From: Tetraselmis striata
Lineage: Eukaryota > Chlorophyta > Chlorodendrophyceae > Chlorodendrales > Chlorodendraceae
DNA: 64,000 nucleotides
NCBI GenBank assembly: GCA_006384855.1
Contig: VCJN01001754.1
Span: 62,001 to 126,000 of the forward strand
Reading direction: 5' to 3'
Part shown: positions 19,180 to 28,775 of the stretch, one piece after another
Layout of the letters: every line of letters starts with the position of its first letter
Position numbering within the stretch: position 1 is the stretch's first letter
The notes under the pieces: generated by a model
Database searches by the model: none
Told to the model about the DNA's origin: nothing
The model's input: only the letters and a program-made list of their open reading frames with translations
Position numbers and translations under genes: made by a program

Positions 19180-20060
19180 AATCCATAAAGAAATCCAGAA
19201 GGAAATCCAGCTACGGGCCACCAGAGGCGGGAACCGCCATGACAGCCACCGACCAGGCATCGCCACCAGCCAGCCGCCGCTCCACGCAGTAGGGACGCTC
19301 TCCCCAGCACACAATCCCGGGCCACTCCAATAGCGGCACTAGGCCGAATGTGATGCGAAGGCGCCGACATGAAAGGAGCTTCGAAGCAGAGGTCTCGCAG
19401 CAAGGAGCGGAAGTGGGGGGGGGGGGGGGGGGATGGGGTCCAACCCAGAAATCAGCCGCCAGCTCGGTCGCGTCCTTTTCCGCCAAACGTAGAACGCCTT
19501 CCCCAGCACAACATCCCGGGCCACTCCAATAGCGGCGCTGAGCCGAATGTGTGTGGAGGCGCCAACATGACAGGAAGGGAGAAAGTGCTCAACGAGTAGG
19601 GAATGGAGATAGAGCCGACCGGGCTAGCAACGACGTAAGACGCCGGTGTCCAGCGCGCGTTATTCCGCCCAGCGCCATATCCGCCTCCAACTCGGTCGCG
19701 TCCCCTTCCGCCGAACGTAGAACTCCCTTCCCAGCACAACATCCCGGGCCACTCCAATAGCGGCACTAGGCCGAATGTGATGTGGAGGCGCCGACAGGAC
19801 AGGGAGAGGGTGCTCAAAGAACAGCGAACGGGGACTTGACCGGACCAGCAACGACGTAAGACGCCGGTGTCCAGCTCACACTGCTCCTCCGCGGCAGTTG
19901 CACCACGGGCGGGGCCAAGGCTACCAAGGTGCCACCCATGCACGATCCCCGCCCCCATTCCCAGCCGGGGGTGGAGGCGGAGGAAGGGCCCGCGATTCCG
20001 AGGGCCGAGGACGGTCGTCGGGCCCGCCCAGGCGGCGGTGGGTGGGTGTGTGGGTCTGAA
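19180..20060. repeat. Repeat module shared with 49175-50100
   Basis: A direct copy of the module near 49.2-50.1 kb. It is built from three related sub-units containing CATCCCGGGCCACTCCAATA and GCCGAATGTGATGTGGAGGC. The minus strand is open for 223 codons here and 391 in the other copy, but the frame consists of the repeat itself and shows no domain. A run of about 15 G lies near 19417. Confidence 0.8.
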
Positions 20061-20272
20061 TTTTTTAGGTAGTACATAGTCCACTGCGTTACACCTGCGT
20101 TGTGCACGCACCGCGTTACACATGAAACCCTATAGTCCCTACTGTTAATTTGACGACGGGGGAGCAGTACAGTATTTTTTCGCCTCCGGGACAGGACTGG
20201 CGGCACCAGTGGAAACCCCGCGGAGCAGTACAGTTCCGCCGGCTAGCGTGTTAAAAAGGTCAGCGAGCGATC

Positions 20273-20576
20273 ATGTCGATGTATTTTACAGGATTTCGTC
20301 GCGGGGATATTGTACCGATAAAGCTCAAATTCGAACAATCTGACGGACGACTTGTACATTGGAAGTTCTGCCAGGCGAGTCGTGGGATATTTTGATGATG
20401 AAGGATTGAAGGAACGCGCTTGGGATCGTAGACGTTGAGTAGTAGTTTGAGCGTTCGACGATATGCTGCACGATCTGGCCCCGCGGTATCGTCATACGAG
20501 TGTGGAGATACGCGTTTCGGATGACAATGGCTTTGTACAAAATTTCAAAGTCAGCATTAAATTTCCGTGTTATACG
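20273..20576 (+). pseudogene. Unidentified coding remnant or exon pair
   Basis: ATG 20273 opens 40 codons (MSMYFTGFRRGDIVPIKLKF, then LVHWKFCQASRG) to TGA 20393. Another frame reads DDMLHDLAPRYRHTSVEIRV and NGFVQNFKVSIKFPC up to a donor-like GTAAGT at 20577. Both parts look like real protein, but no family is recognised. They may be exons of one gene or fragments of a dead one. Confidence 0.35.
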
Positions 20577-20883
20577 GTAAGTTAGTAACGACTAGTTCAT
20601 GGTTCAGGTAACTTTTCATTTACACTTCCACAGTCGGAGGTTTGCGCCCCAAAATACCTTGGTACACCACGGTAGTATTGGTATATCAATGGTATGCCAT
20701 GGTATACCAATGTGCCCCACAGCGACCCTCTGGTATTTCAATGAATTGTCACGAAATAAACACGAATCGTTGCTAATGACAACAAAAGAGGTTGCGATGA
20801 TCAATTGATGCCAGCAACACCGCTGTATATATTGCCATGCATAATGTTGGGTTTTACAACACGAATTACATGGGCATCAAGAA

Positions 20884-21660
20884 CTAAGAGGGCGGAAGAG
20901 GCCCTGCGTCTGGCATTGGGGGTGGCGGTGCCTTGCCCTGCCGAGGGGAAGGGGGGGGGGGGGGGGGGGGGGGGGGCGGGGGGCTCTTCGTTCGAACAAA
21001 ACACCGAACGGGGTGCCGTTGGAGTAGGGGACGAGGCTGAGTTTGCGGTGCAGTGTAGCCATACTGAGCAAATACCCCCCATGTAGTGGATAAGTGTGGA
21101 TTCGCAATAGACACCAATGAACCAGCAAGCACCTCGGCATTATGCGCCATTATCCCCTGCCGCTCTTGCTCAATTTGAGCCAACTCATCACCATTGCGTT
21201 GTTGCTGCATCACTGCACCTACTGTTTTGGCGAGTTCACAGTAGACCGACGCCGAGTTGGACACCTAGTCTTATCATGCGTTGTGGGAGTCACCCGTGCC
21301 TTGTGGGGGCAATGCGCTGTGTGAGTGGGCGGGGCGTCAAAGTGCAGCCGCAAACCACGCGCCGTCAATCGCGCCCTCAGTCGTGCCAATGGGCAGCCAC
21401 CTACCCGTACCCGTCGCTGCCGGCCAGGGTGCCTTGCTGGCGGCGGCGGCGCGAGTGCGGCCAACCGCATGCCACACGATGGCTCAGCTGCGCGTTGCTC
21501 TGCTTGCTGCGGTGCTTCCGTAGTCCCGTGGCGTGCGGCGGTTTTGGCAATCTGCCCGCGCTGATGCTGCGTGTCGGCCGCGATGCGCCACCTACGAATT
21601 GCGAACGGGCCGTCAGATACTTTGGTGACTGGTGCCGGATGGCAATATGGCATTCGTCTG
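20884..21660 (-). other. Possible minus-strand coding region, unidentified
   Basis: On the minus strand one frame reads SASVYCELAKTVGAVMQQQR and ELAQIEQERQGIMAHNAEVL (helical, Gln-rich). Upstream, another reads AIRRWRIAADTQHQRGQIAK. A 26-G tract at 20951-20976 runs through it. No domain is recognised. Confidence 0.25.
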
Positions 21661-21831
21661 GTTGTCTAGCACTCTGCTGCAGGCCGCGCGCGAGAAGACT
21701 GGTGCGTGGCGGCATGCACTCGTCTTGCACTCTGTTGGCACCTCGCGCCGGCGCGGCACACCGCAGAGGCGCAGAACCGGTGGACTGCAGCAGGACGGCG
21801 GGAGCCACGCAGCGCGCCACGTCGCAATAGC

Positions 21832-21836
<5 letters not shown>

Positions 21837-21864
<28 letters not shown>
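21837..21864. repeat. (TA)n microsatellite
   Basis: 14 TA units, followed by three short TTACATATATGRGG-type repeats to about 21902. Confidence 0.9.
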
Positions 21865-21868
<4 letters not shown>

Positions 21869-21904
21869 GCTTACATATATGGGGCTTACATATATGAGGG
21901 TTAG

Positions 21905-22245
21905 AGTGTTATATCCCCGAGAATGGATGAATACCATGGAATGGCATACCTTAATTTGTTTACAATGCAGCTAACTACTCAATTATAATCGGTTGGCGTA
22001 CGTGTAGTGCAACAAATGTGACAATTATACGAGTACGACATACTAACTACGAGTTAGTACATGTGAGTACTAGTACAATGTGTACCTGTGACTACAGGTA
22101 TATGTACCGTATAATGCTGCCATGTGGTAGGCGTTGTGATAACCGCCAATATCTTTGGGGTGTGATTACATGAGCCAATATCTTTCTATTGTCAAAACAC
22201 TGAAGCCTCTTGTGTTTTGCACCACCACTGCATTCCACCAGTGAT
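21905..22245. other. AT-rich intergenic DNA
   Basis: Nothing assignable on either strand. Confidence 0.5.
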
Positions 22246-22398
22246 TTCGTGGTTCCCTTGGCTCCTTCTTGTTTCTTGGCTCCCTGTCCTCCTGCTCGAC
22301 CTTGGTTTCAGGCTTATGTCTCTCTTTTGTTGGCGACCTTTCACAGTTGACGTTAGTTCTGTTTGTAGTGCGCTTTTGTGAAAGCCCTTATGTAATTA
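22246..22398 (+). repeat. Dispersed repeat, about 150 bp
   Basis: Matches 51753-51905 along its whole length (GTGGTTCCCTTGGCTCC..., ending TTTTGTGAAAGCCC). Partial inverted copies occur at 37605-37645 and 48596-48645. No coding sequence and no tRNA-like head, so it may be a MITE or SINE tail. Confidence 0.8.
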
Positions 22399-22671
22399 AC
22401 TGCATTCCACCTCAGTCTCACTATTCTTGAAACTGTCGCACAAACCGGATAAATATCGGTCCGCCCGGGCAACTGTTGATCTGTTATGAATAGTTGGTTC
22501 TGCCGGGGCAGCAAATCGGATAATCGGCACTATATACTTGTATTTCCGGGCAGACTAACCTGAACTGTTAACCAGTGTATCAAGGAAGTTCGGCAATTGC
22601 AATAGAACCAGCCCGTAGGTGGCAAAAAAAAACGGTGGGGCCTGGCCGCCGTGTTTGCTATCGGTGGCGGG

Positions 22672-22816
22672 TCGCACCCTGTTTTGCAATTCTCCAAGAG
22701 TGGCGAAGTCGGGAACGCCCTGTTTTGCAATTTGTCATTGCACTCTGTTTTGCAAAAGTCGTGTTTGACCCTGTTCTGCTATTAATTAAGCCAAAATTGT
22801 ACCCTGTTGTGCAATT
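22672..22816 (+). repeat. CCCTGTTTTGCAATT-type interspersed motif, five copies
   Basis: Near-copies of a 15-bp motif are spaced 22-45 bp apart just upstream of the gypsy element. Function unknown. Confidence 0.7.
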
Positions 22817-22895
22817 TCCCCGCCTAAATTCAATACTGTATCACCTGCGGCTCTTTATCTGTACGTGCATCGCAGTTCACTATTGATAGCGACAA

Positions 22896-23004
22896 TGTGA
22901 GGATATATCCTATACCCTCACTAGCCCTAATCATCATAGCACATTAGGCGCGTAGCGCGCGCCCGTCAGATGACGGGCTGCGCCCGCGCCCTGTCGGCCA
23001 CATC
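22896..23004 (+). repeat. 5' LTR, left part
   Basis: Matches 36460-36568; interrupted after CCACATC by the nested PAT-like element. Confidence 0.95.
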
Positions 23005-23181
23005 TGGTCAGATGTAGTCATCTAGAGGTTTACAGTACATTAGCTATGTTGTACTGCGCACGACCCCCGAGGTCGGCGCACGGACTAAGGCCTGCCGGCC
23101 CGCACCAGCACTACGACCTGAGGGATCCACCCTCGGGCACAGGCACTCTCTGCTTTGCGCTCGCCTCAACCGGCTCGCGCA
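23005..23181 (+). repeat. A1 repeat
   Basis: 177 bp, identical by eye to 27615-27791; begins TGGTCAGATG. Confidence 0.95.
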
Positions 23182-23225
23182 AGCAGTCTCGACTCTAGCA
23201 GTCGAGCAGAGTGTCAGCTTACTCT

Positions 23226-24266
23226 ATGCCGACTCGGACCCGAGCCTCTGCCTCCCGAGACGCTACACCTTCCCCACCCCGCGACAGCAGGATGCCCCCT
23301 CGCCCTGTACCGGAAGACGCCTTAGCGGACGACGCCCCGGGCGGCGCCACGGCGGCATCTGTCGCGGAATTGGAGAAACGCCTGACGGCCCAAGCGGAAG
23401 CCCTGGAGAAGCGGCTGGCCGGGCAGTTTGAGGCTGCTACGGCTGCCTTGCTCGCTCGACTCGCCCCCCCCACTAACCCGCTTCCGCCCGAAGGTACCCA
23501 GCCAGCCAACCCCGCGGGCACGCCTGCGCCCGAGGGTGGTGAGCAAGGAGCGCGAGAGCCCCTTCCTGCTGAGCTAGACGCACCCGACAACGAGCTCGAG
23601 TACGTCGACTTTGCCTACTACGGCCGAGTCATCCCCCCCGGTCTGGAGCGCCCCCCGCGCGACGTCGACGAGCCCCGCTTGTGGACCCTGACCGACGACA
23701 CCGCCCGCGCCCTCGCGGATAAGCGGAGTCAGGCAGCGTACGACGAATACCTGCACCTAGGCTGCTATGCCTTCTTCAGTAGCTGCGCCAACGAGGCGAT
23801 GCGCTGCGCTCTGGAGTCGCTTTCGACCGAGTCTGCTACGCCGGCAGACAAGGCTGCGGCCCTTGCCGAGCTCCGCGCCTGCTACCGCACCCACCTGGCG
23901 ACGGAGGAGGCCACCCGTTCCCGGTTGGGCTACCTCCAGCTCGCCAAGAATGGACCAACGGCTACAGAGGCGGACCGTGTTTTCGCCGAGCTCGCCCACG
24001 CAAAGTTCTGCACCCCACGGCGCATCGCCGTGTCCGGGCAACTCGACCAACTCCGCCGAGCGTTCGACGACAAGACCCTCGAGATCAGCCTTTCCGCAGC
24101 GGGCAAGGCCCGTGCCGCAGCCGCGTTCGCCAAGGCTACCCCCGACAAGCCCGCCCCCATGGAGTCCGCCGAGAGGCGCAAGCAACGCGAGCAAGCCGCT
24201 GCGGCACGGAAGGCCGCAGCGACAGCCGCAGCCTCCGACAAGGCCAAGGCGAAGGTCACCAAGTGA
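23226..24266 (+). CDS. Gag-like protein of the PAT-like element
   Basis: ATG 23226 to TGA, 346 codons. Residues 45-85 are a clear coiled-coil (LEKRLTAQAEALEKRLAGQF). A Pro-rich linker follows, then a globular region (for example YDEYLHLGCYAFFSSCANEA) that parallels the other DIRS-type gag in this window. The C-terminus is basic and Ala/Lys-rich. Codons are strongly GC-ending. The stop is followed by CGGTGTGG exactly as in the gag at 10483-11358. Likely role: assembly of particles with the element RNA. Confidence 0.8.
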   Translation: MPTRTRASASRDATPSPPRDSRMPPRPVPEDALADDAPGGATAASVAELEKRLTAQAEALEKRLAGQFEAATAALLARLAPPTNPLPPEGTQPANPAGTPAPEGGEQGAREPLPAELDAPDNELEYVDFAYYGRVIPPGLERPPRDVDEPRLWTLTDDTARALADKRSQAAYDEYLHLGCYAFFSSCANEAMRCALESLSTESATPADKAAALAELRACYRTHLATEEATRSRLGYLQLAKNGPTATEADRVFAELAHAKFCTPRRIAVSGQLDQLRRAFDDKTLEISLSAAGKARAAAAFAKATPDKPAPMESAERRKQREQAAAARKAAATAAASDKAKAKVTK

Positions 24267-24312
24267 CGGTGTGGCCCGCCGCGCCGACTCCTGTACGCCT
24301 ACCTCCCTCTAC

Positions 24313-26310
24313 ATGCGACACCGCGTGCGGAGAAGATGGCGAGACTGGGAAAGCATCGGCGCGAGCGGACAAGTCTTGAGTTGGATCCGCCAAGGGGTCC
24401 GGATACGCTTCAAGAACGGGCGACGCCCTCGCCCCTACAACCACGGCGTCTCTATGCGCGACGCCACTCAGGCACAACTGGATTTCATGGCTACAGAACT
24501 GCCCCGCTTCGAGGCGATTGGCGCGTGGGAGCGAGGACACTGCAACAAGTGGGTATCCAGAATGTTTCTAGTCCCCAAACCCGGCACCAACAAATGGCGC
24601 CTCGTCATCGACCTACGGGAGCTCAACAAGTGGTGCAAGACGTTCACGATGTCCTACGAAACGCTCAAGCACCTGCGGCACCTGGCGCGCGCGGGAGATT
24701 GGTTCGTGTCGATGGACCTGGCCGACGGCTACTACGCCCTTGGGATTCGGGAGGAGGACCGCGACTTCTTTACCGTGAACTACCGAGGAGAGCTGTGGCG
24801 ACTTGCTTGCCTACCGATGGGTTGGACAGGCTCGTCGTACTACTTCTGCAAATTGACGGCGGCCTTTACGGACTACCTGCGGACGCCCCTGAAGCAGCGC
24901 GACCCAGCGTTGCCTCCCACGGCCCCGTCCAAGCCTACTCGCCGTTTCCTGCGCAACACTCGCTGGCGGGGCGAGCGGCTCCTACCCTATATGGACGACT
25001 TCCTTTTCCTCGCGGACTCCCGCGAGGCAGCCCTGGAGCTACGCGTCCGGTTAAGCACCTTGCTGGACCGTCTGGGCCTACTGCGCAACCCCAACAAGGG
25101 AGTCTGGGAGCCCACCCAGGTCGGCCCTCACCTGGGCCTGATCATCGACCTGAAGCGCGGCGAGTTCCGCGCCCCCGAGGAGAAGCTCATCGCTCTAGCC
25201 AAGGCCGCCCGTTCGCTCCTTGGCCGCGCAGCCTCCAACAAGCGCTGGCTCCCAGCTCGGCAGCTGGCGTCCTTTGCGGGGAAGGCGCAGTTCCTGTACT
25301 TGGCAGTTACGCCGGCCCGTTTCTTTTTGCGGGAGCTGCACTGCGTCCTCGCCACCCGGCAGGGCTGGGGCGGGCGCGTCAAGATGACAAACCAGCTGCG
25401 CCGCGACCTAGAGTGGTGGACCCAGGTACCTGCGCAGCACAACGGTCGCTCTATGTACAAGCCTGTGGAGACCGCGTATCTGCACGCGGACTCCAGCTCG
25501 TACGGATGGGGGGCTGTGCTCAACAACAACAGCGCTTACCAGGCGCGCGGCTTCTGGTACGAGGACGACCGCTCGCGTCACATCACGTGGAAGGAGCTTC
25601 GCGCGGTACGTCACGCGGTCGAATCGTTCCTGCCCCAGCTCCGAGGACGGCGCGTCTTACTGCACGAGGACAACACGGCCGTAGTGGCAGCGCTGACCAA
25701 CCTTACCTCTCGGTCGCCCGTCATGATGGAGGAGCTCCGCAAGCTGTGGCACCTCCTGGATATCCACGACATCTCCATCAGGCCCCGATACATCCAGTCT
25801 GCAGCCAACGTTTGGGCGGACCGACTCAGCAGGGAGCTGGACGACTCCGACTGGCAGCTCAATCCGCGGATATTCGCGTACCTGCAGCGCTTGTGGGGTC
25901 CGCACACCGTCGACAGATTTGCGTCAATGGAAAATACGCAACTTCCGCGGTACAACTCCCGCTGGCGCGACCCGCATTGCGAAGCGGTGGATTCGCTCCA
26001 TTTGCCGGACGAGTTCTGGCGCAGGGAGCGCAATTATTGCAATCCTCCGTGGGGTTTGTTAGACGATTTGGCGGACAAACTGCGCCAGTCGGGCGCGGCC
26101 GCCACGGTCATCGCACCGCACTGGCCAGGACGGCGTTGGTACCAGCTGCTGCAGGACCTCGCCACCGAGACGATTGTCTACCCGCCTACCCGCGACCTCT
26201 TCTTTCCTGGGCGGCGGGGAACGCGCGCGGGGGTCGGACTGCCCGGCTGGAGCGTCGTGGCTTTTCGGCTGCCACGCCGGCATGGCTGCACCTCCGCCGG
26301 GGGTCGCTAG
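24313..26310 (+). CDS. RT, RNase H and methyltransferase-like polyprotein (PAT-like)
   Basis: Start chosen at ATG 24313, 46 bases after the gag stop and in a different frame; 665 codons to TAG. The RT has WRLVIDLRELNKW, the motif A region VSMDLADGYYALGI and the catalytic box PYMDDFLFL near 24985. RNase H follows with HADSSSYGWGAVL, WKELRAVRHA, HEDNTAVVAAL and a late Asp in ANVWADRLSREL, the usual D-E-D-D set. The C-terminal part reads LWGPHTVDRFAS and, at 26041, NPPW, the domain called Dam-like methyltransferase in DIRS elements. The frame is uninterrupted. How this frame is translated (re-initiation, or another route) is not shown by the sequence. Confidence 0.9.
   Translation: MRHRVRRRWRDWESIGASGQVLSWIRQGVRIRFKNGRRPRPYNHGVSMRDATQAQLDFMATELPRFEAIGAWERGHCNKWVSRMFLVPKPGTNKWRLVIDLRELNKWCKTFTMSYETLKHLRHLARAGDWFVSMDLADGYYALGIREEDRDFFTVNYRGELWRLACLPMGWTGSSYYFCKLTAAFTDYLRTPLKQRDPALPPTAPSKPTRRFLRNTRWRGERLLPYMDDFLFLADSREAALELRVRLSTLLDRLGLLRNPNKGVWEPTQVGPHLGLIIDLKRGEFRAPEEKLIALAKAARSLLGRAASNKRWLPARQLASFAGKAQFLYLAVTPARFFLRELHCVLATRQGWGGRVKMTNQLRRDLEWWTQVPAQHNGRSMYKPVETAYLHADSSSYGWGAVLNNNSAYQARGFWYEDDRSRHITWKELRAVRHAVESFLPQLRGRRVLLHEDNTAVVAALTNLTSRSPVMMEELRKLWHLLDIHDISIRPRYIQSAANVWADRLSRELDDSDWQLNPRIFAYLQRLWGPHTVDRFASMENTQLPRYNSRWRDPHCEAVDSLHLPDEFWRRERNYCNPPWGLLDDLADKLRQSGAAATVIAPHWPGRRWYQLLQDLATETIVYPPTRDLFFPGRRGTRAGVGLPGWSVVAFRLPRRHGCTSAGGR
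25885..26250 (+). other. Methyltransferase-like domain (WGPxT...NPPW)
   Basis: Part of the polyprotein above. WGPHTVDRFAS, then NPPWGLLDDL and VIAPHWPGRRWYQLL, correspond segment by segment to the gypsy domain at 32235-32560. The NPP(W) box takes the place of the DPPY motif of N6-adenine methyltransferases. Activity is unproven. Confidence 0.7.
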
Positions 26311-26318
26311 GCCGGGCT

Positions 26319-27557
26319 ATGACCGTACAGCCGTCGCTGCAGTACGGTGTGCAGTACGGTGTGCAGTACGGTGTGCAGTACGTTGTGCAGTACGGTGTGC
26401 AATACCCGGGCCGCCTGTCCCACACTCGACGCGCGCGCTACCGGCTTGCGGCGCGCGCCGGCTCGGAGGCGCCCTGGTCGGCATCAATGGCGGCCGAGCT
26501 CCGGTCTTTGTTGGGGACCGACGACGTTGGTCAAGCGGCGCTCGGTTTGCTTACAGGTTCGCTGGCGGCCGGCACCTACCGCAACTACGACAGCGGCATG
26601 CGCTCTTTCGCTACTTTCTGCGAGCAGGAAGGCTTACGCCCGCTGCAGGCTACTACCAGCACAATCGTCCGCTACACTGCCTGGCTAGGCTTGCAAGGTA
26701 CCGTCGGCGCGGAGTCCCTTCAACAGTACTACTCGTCCATCAACAAGTACTTCCGCGACCATCAGCGCCAGCCTGTCGCCCTCGGCGAAATGGTAGCCGA
26801 CGCGCGCCGCGGCCTGGCTATCCAGCAAGAGCGTCTTGCGGCGGAAGACGTCCGCGTCGCCCTACCTGCGCCCGTGGCGGCTGACATCCTGAACACCGCG
26901 ATTGGATTTCGGCAGACATTGGCGTGGGAACCCGCTAATATTGCGGACATCCGCGCTTTCAGAGCCGCGCTCGCGACGATTACGGCGTACGTCTTCCTGT
27001 GCCGAGCGGAGTCCGGCATTAGCTGCGAGACCGGTGATTTAGTGGTCGACCGGCCGTCCGGAAGCATTCTACTGTACGTCCGCAAACAGAAAGGCGACCA
27101 GCGTACGAGGGTTTCCGCGAAGCCCCTGATAACTCTGCCCATCGCCGCCGTTCCGGACTTCGCTGACCTGCTGGACTGGTACACCGTCAGTCGCGACGCC
27201 TACTGCCGCCGTTTCTACGGCGCCAGCCCGCCGCCCAAGTTCTGGAGCATCTCCCCGCTGGAGTCTTCCGCCACTTGGTCGGTTTCAGCCACTCTTACCG
27301 AGTGGTTGCGGGAAGCCTACCTGGCGGCAGGCGCCCGACCTCCCACCGGTTTCAAGTGGACATCGCACAGTTTACGCAAGGGTGCCGCTTCCGCAGCAAG
27401 CTGCGTCGGCGTCCCTTTGCCGGCCATCAAGCACATGAGCGACTGGTCGAAGAACAGCGAGGTGGTCACCGGGAAGTACATCGACCCGACCATGCGCCCG
27501 ACTCCTGCGGCATGGAGGTTCTTCGGTTGGCTCGTCCCCGTCCGGCCGCCGGCCTAA
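26319..27557 (+). CDS. Tyrosine recombinase of the PAT-like element
   Basis: ATG 26319, eight bases after the preceding stop; 412 codons to TAA. Residues 8-30 are a VQYG repeat encoded by a 12-bp minisatellite. The core-binding domain (TGSLAAGTYRNYDSGMRSF, STIVRYTAWLGLQG) is followed by a catalytic domain with Arg in FLCRAESGIS, HSLRKG, a Trp in HMSDWSKNS and Tyr in KYIDP, so the R-H-R-W-Y set is complete. The same frame stays open leftward through the whole RT region to the gag stop, most simply an effect of high GC3 codon usage. Role: insertion of the circular intermediate. Confidence 0.9.
   Translation: MTVQPSLQYGVQYGVQYGVQYVVQYGVQYPGRLSHTRRARYRLAARAGSEAPWSASMAAELRSLLGTDDVGQAALGLLTGSLAAGTYRNYDSGMRSFATFCEQEGLRPLQATTSTIVRYTAWLGLQGTVGAESLQQYYSSINKYFRDHQRQPVALGEMVADARRGLAIQQERLAAEDVRVALPAPVAADILNTAIGFRQTLAWEPANIADIRAFRAALATITAYVFLCRAESGISCETGDLVVDRPSGSILLYVRKQKGDQRTRVSAKPLITLPIAAVPDFADLLDWYTVSRDAYCRRFYGASPPPKFWSISPLESSATWSVSATLTEWLREAYLAAGARPPTGFKWTSHSLRKGAASAASCVGVPLPAIKHMSDWSKNSEVVTGKYIDPTMRPTPAAWRFFGWLVPVRPPA
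26334..26404 (+). repeat. 12-bp minisatellite in the recombinase ORF
   Basis: About six copies of GCAGTACGGTGT, in frame, encoding a VQYG repeat at the recombinase N-terminus. Confidence 0.95.
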
Positions 27558-27588
27558 GCTTCCTGTGCTAGCCTTTGGCTTTCGTCTC

Positions 27589-27614
27589 TGGCAAACAGTG
27601 CCTCCTTGGGTAAA
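27589..27614 (+). repeat. B1 repeat
   Basis: 26 bp ending GGGTAAA, identical to B2 at 27887-27912; it abuts A2 directly. Confidence 0.95.
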
Positions 27615-27791
27615 TGGTCAGATGTAGTCATCTAGAGGTTTACAGTACATTAGCTATGTTGTACTGCGCACGACCCCCGAGGTCGGCGCACGGACTAAGG
27701 CCTGCCGGCCCGCACCAGCACTACGACCTGAGGGATCCACCCTCGGGCACAGGCACTCTCTGCTTTGCGCTCGCCTCAACCGGCTCGCGCA
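27615..27791 (+). repeat. A2 repeat
   Basis: Copy of A1 (23005-23181). Confidence 0.95.
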
Positions 27792-27886
27792 CCCACCCAC
27801 CCTCAACCATCTTTTTGCGCTAGGAGACACCCAGGCCAAGCCTGTGGTTCTCGTCTTAGCCTCCAATGTAAGCGAGCTGACATTCT

Positions 27887-27912
27887 TGGCAAACAGTGCC
27901 TCCTTGGGTAAA
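27887..27912 (+). repeat. B2 repeat
   Basis: Copy of B1 and the right boundary of the nested element; LTR sequence resumes at 27913. Confidence 0.95.
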
Positions 27913-28015
27913 GCGCCGCCTGATATATCAGGCACGGCGCCTGTCGGCCTGTAATCAGATCATACTTGACCACCACCATAGCGGAATAGCCACCACCAGC
28001 GCACATTCCCTCACA
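27913..28015 (+). repeat. 5' LTR, right part
   Basis: Matches 36569-36671 with a single difference (AGCGG against AGTGG). The primer site TTTGGTGCTTCTACCTAC follows at 28016. Confidence 0.95.
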
Positions 28016-28103
28016 TTTGGTGCTTCTACCTACTCGATCGCTCCCTCGCGAGCTTTCATCAACCACACCATACGCGCCTGTAGCGTAGTCACGGCGGCGG
28101 GCG

Positions 28104-28775
28104 CAGGCAATTACCCCGCCGAAGGATCATAACGGGCTTTTCCGGAAGCTACGGCCCTGCCAAGAGGCAGCACCATACACCAGAACTTTCTCGACCACTG
28201 AGTCGAGCTTATCATAACTCCGCCTTGTCTTGAAGCGGATGCATACAATATATCTTTCACCCTCTGCGCTACCTTTTCACTCGGAGCGCTTCACATATAA
28301 TGCTCGCGCTTGTCGTGTGGCGACTGCGGGTGTCGGCAAATACCCCGCTGAAAAATCATAAGAGGCTTTTCTAGAAGCCACCCTGCCAAGAGGCAGCACG
28401 ATACAGTCGAACCTACTCGACCACCGAGTCGAGTGAAACATAACTCCGCTCTTTCATAAGGCGGAAGCATACCATATTCTGCGCCACCTTGGTGCTACTT
28501 TCTCCCCCGGAGCGTGGAGATTACCGGGCCGCGACGCTACCTGAGAAATGCGGAGCGTCGTGGAAGAAATACTATAACAAGCTTTTTCGGAAGCCACAGT
28601 TTCAAAGCTGAACTGCCAATAGGCAGTACTATATTCTCGAACCTTCTCGGCCATCGAGTCGAGTGAAACATAACTCCGTCCTTTCATAAGGCGGAAGCTT
28701 ACCATACGCCTACTATATCTTCTGCGCCACATCGGCGCTACTTTCTCGCCCGAAGTTTGGACATTACCGGGACGC
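28104..28775 (+). repeat. Structured leader: three tandem hairpin-bearing units
   Basis: Three diverged copies of a roughly 200-230 bp unit start near 28104, 28334 and 28560. Each keeps the same hairpins: GCTTTTCCGGAAGC, CTGCCAAGAGGCAG and CTCGACCACTGAGTCGAG (or variants), plus CCGCT...AAGGCGG. The arms are conserved while the joining bases vary, so RNA structure is probably kept. Candidate packaging, dimerisation or translation leader of the gypsy RNA. Confidence 0.8.

Larger units (their letters stand above)
23005..27912 (+). mobile_element. Intact PAT-like DIRS retrotransposon
   Basis: Split direct repeats in the order A1 (23005-23181), ORFs, B1 (27589-27614), A2 (27615-27791), B2 (27887-27912). 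This is the PAT/Kangaroo/Ngaro arrangement in which a circular copy is rebuilt at the B-A junction. Three uninterrupted ORFs encode gag, RT-RNase H-methyltransferase-like, and tyrosine recombinase. Insertion is exact: the LTR reads on from CCACATC to GCGCCGCC with nothing lost or duplicated, as expected for tyrosine-recombinase integration. It is probably a recently active autonomous copy. Confidence 0.95.

Noticed and set aside
24336..26318. A 660-codon overlapping gene in the frame of the recombinase across the RT region
   Set aside because: The product is Arg/Pro/Ala-rich with no domain, while the other frame is a canonical RT-RNase H. High GC3 usage leaves shadow frames open.
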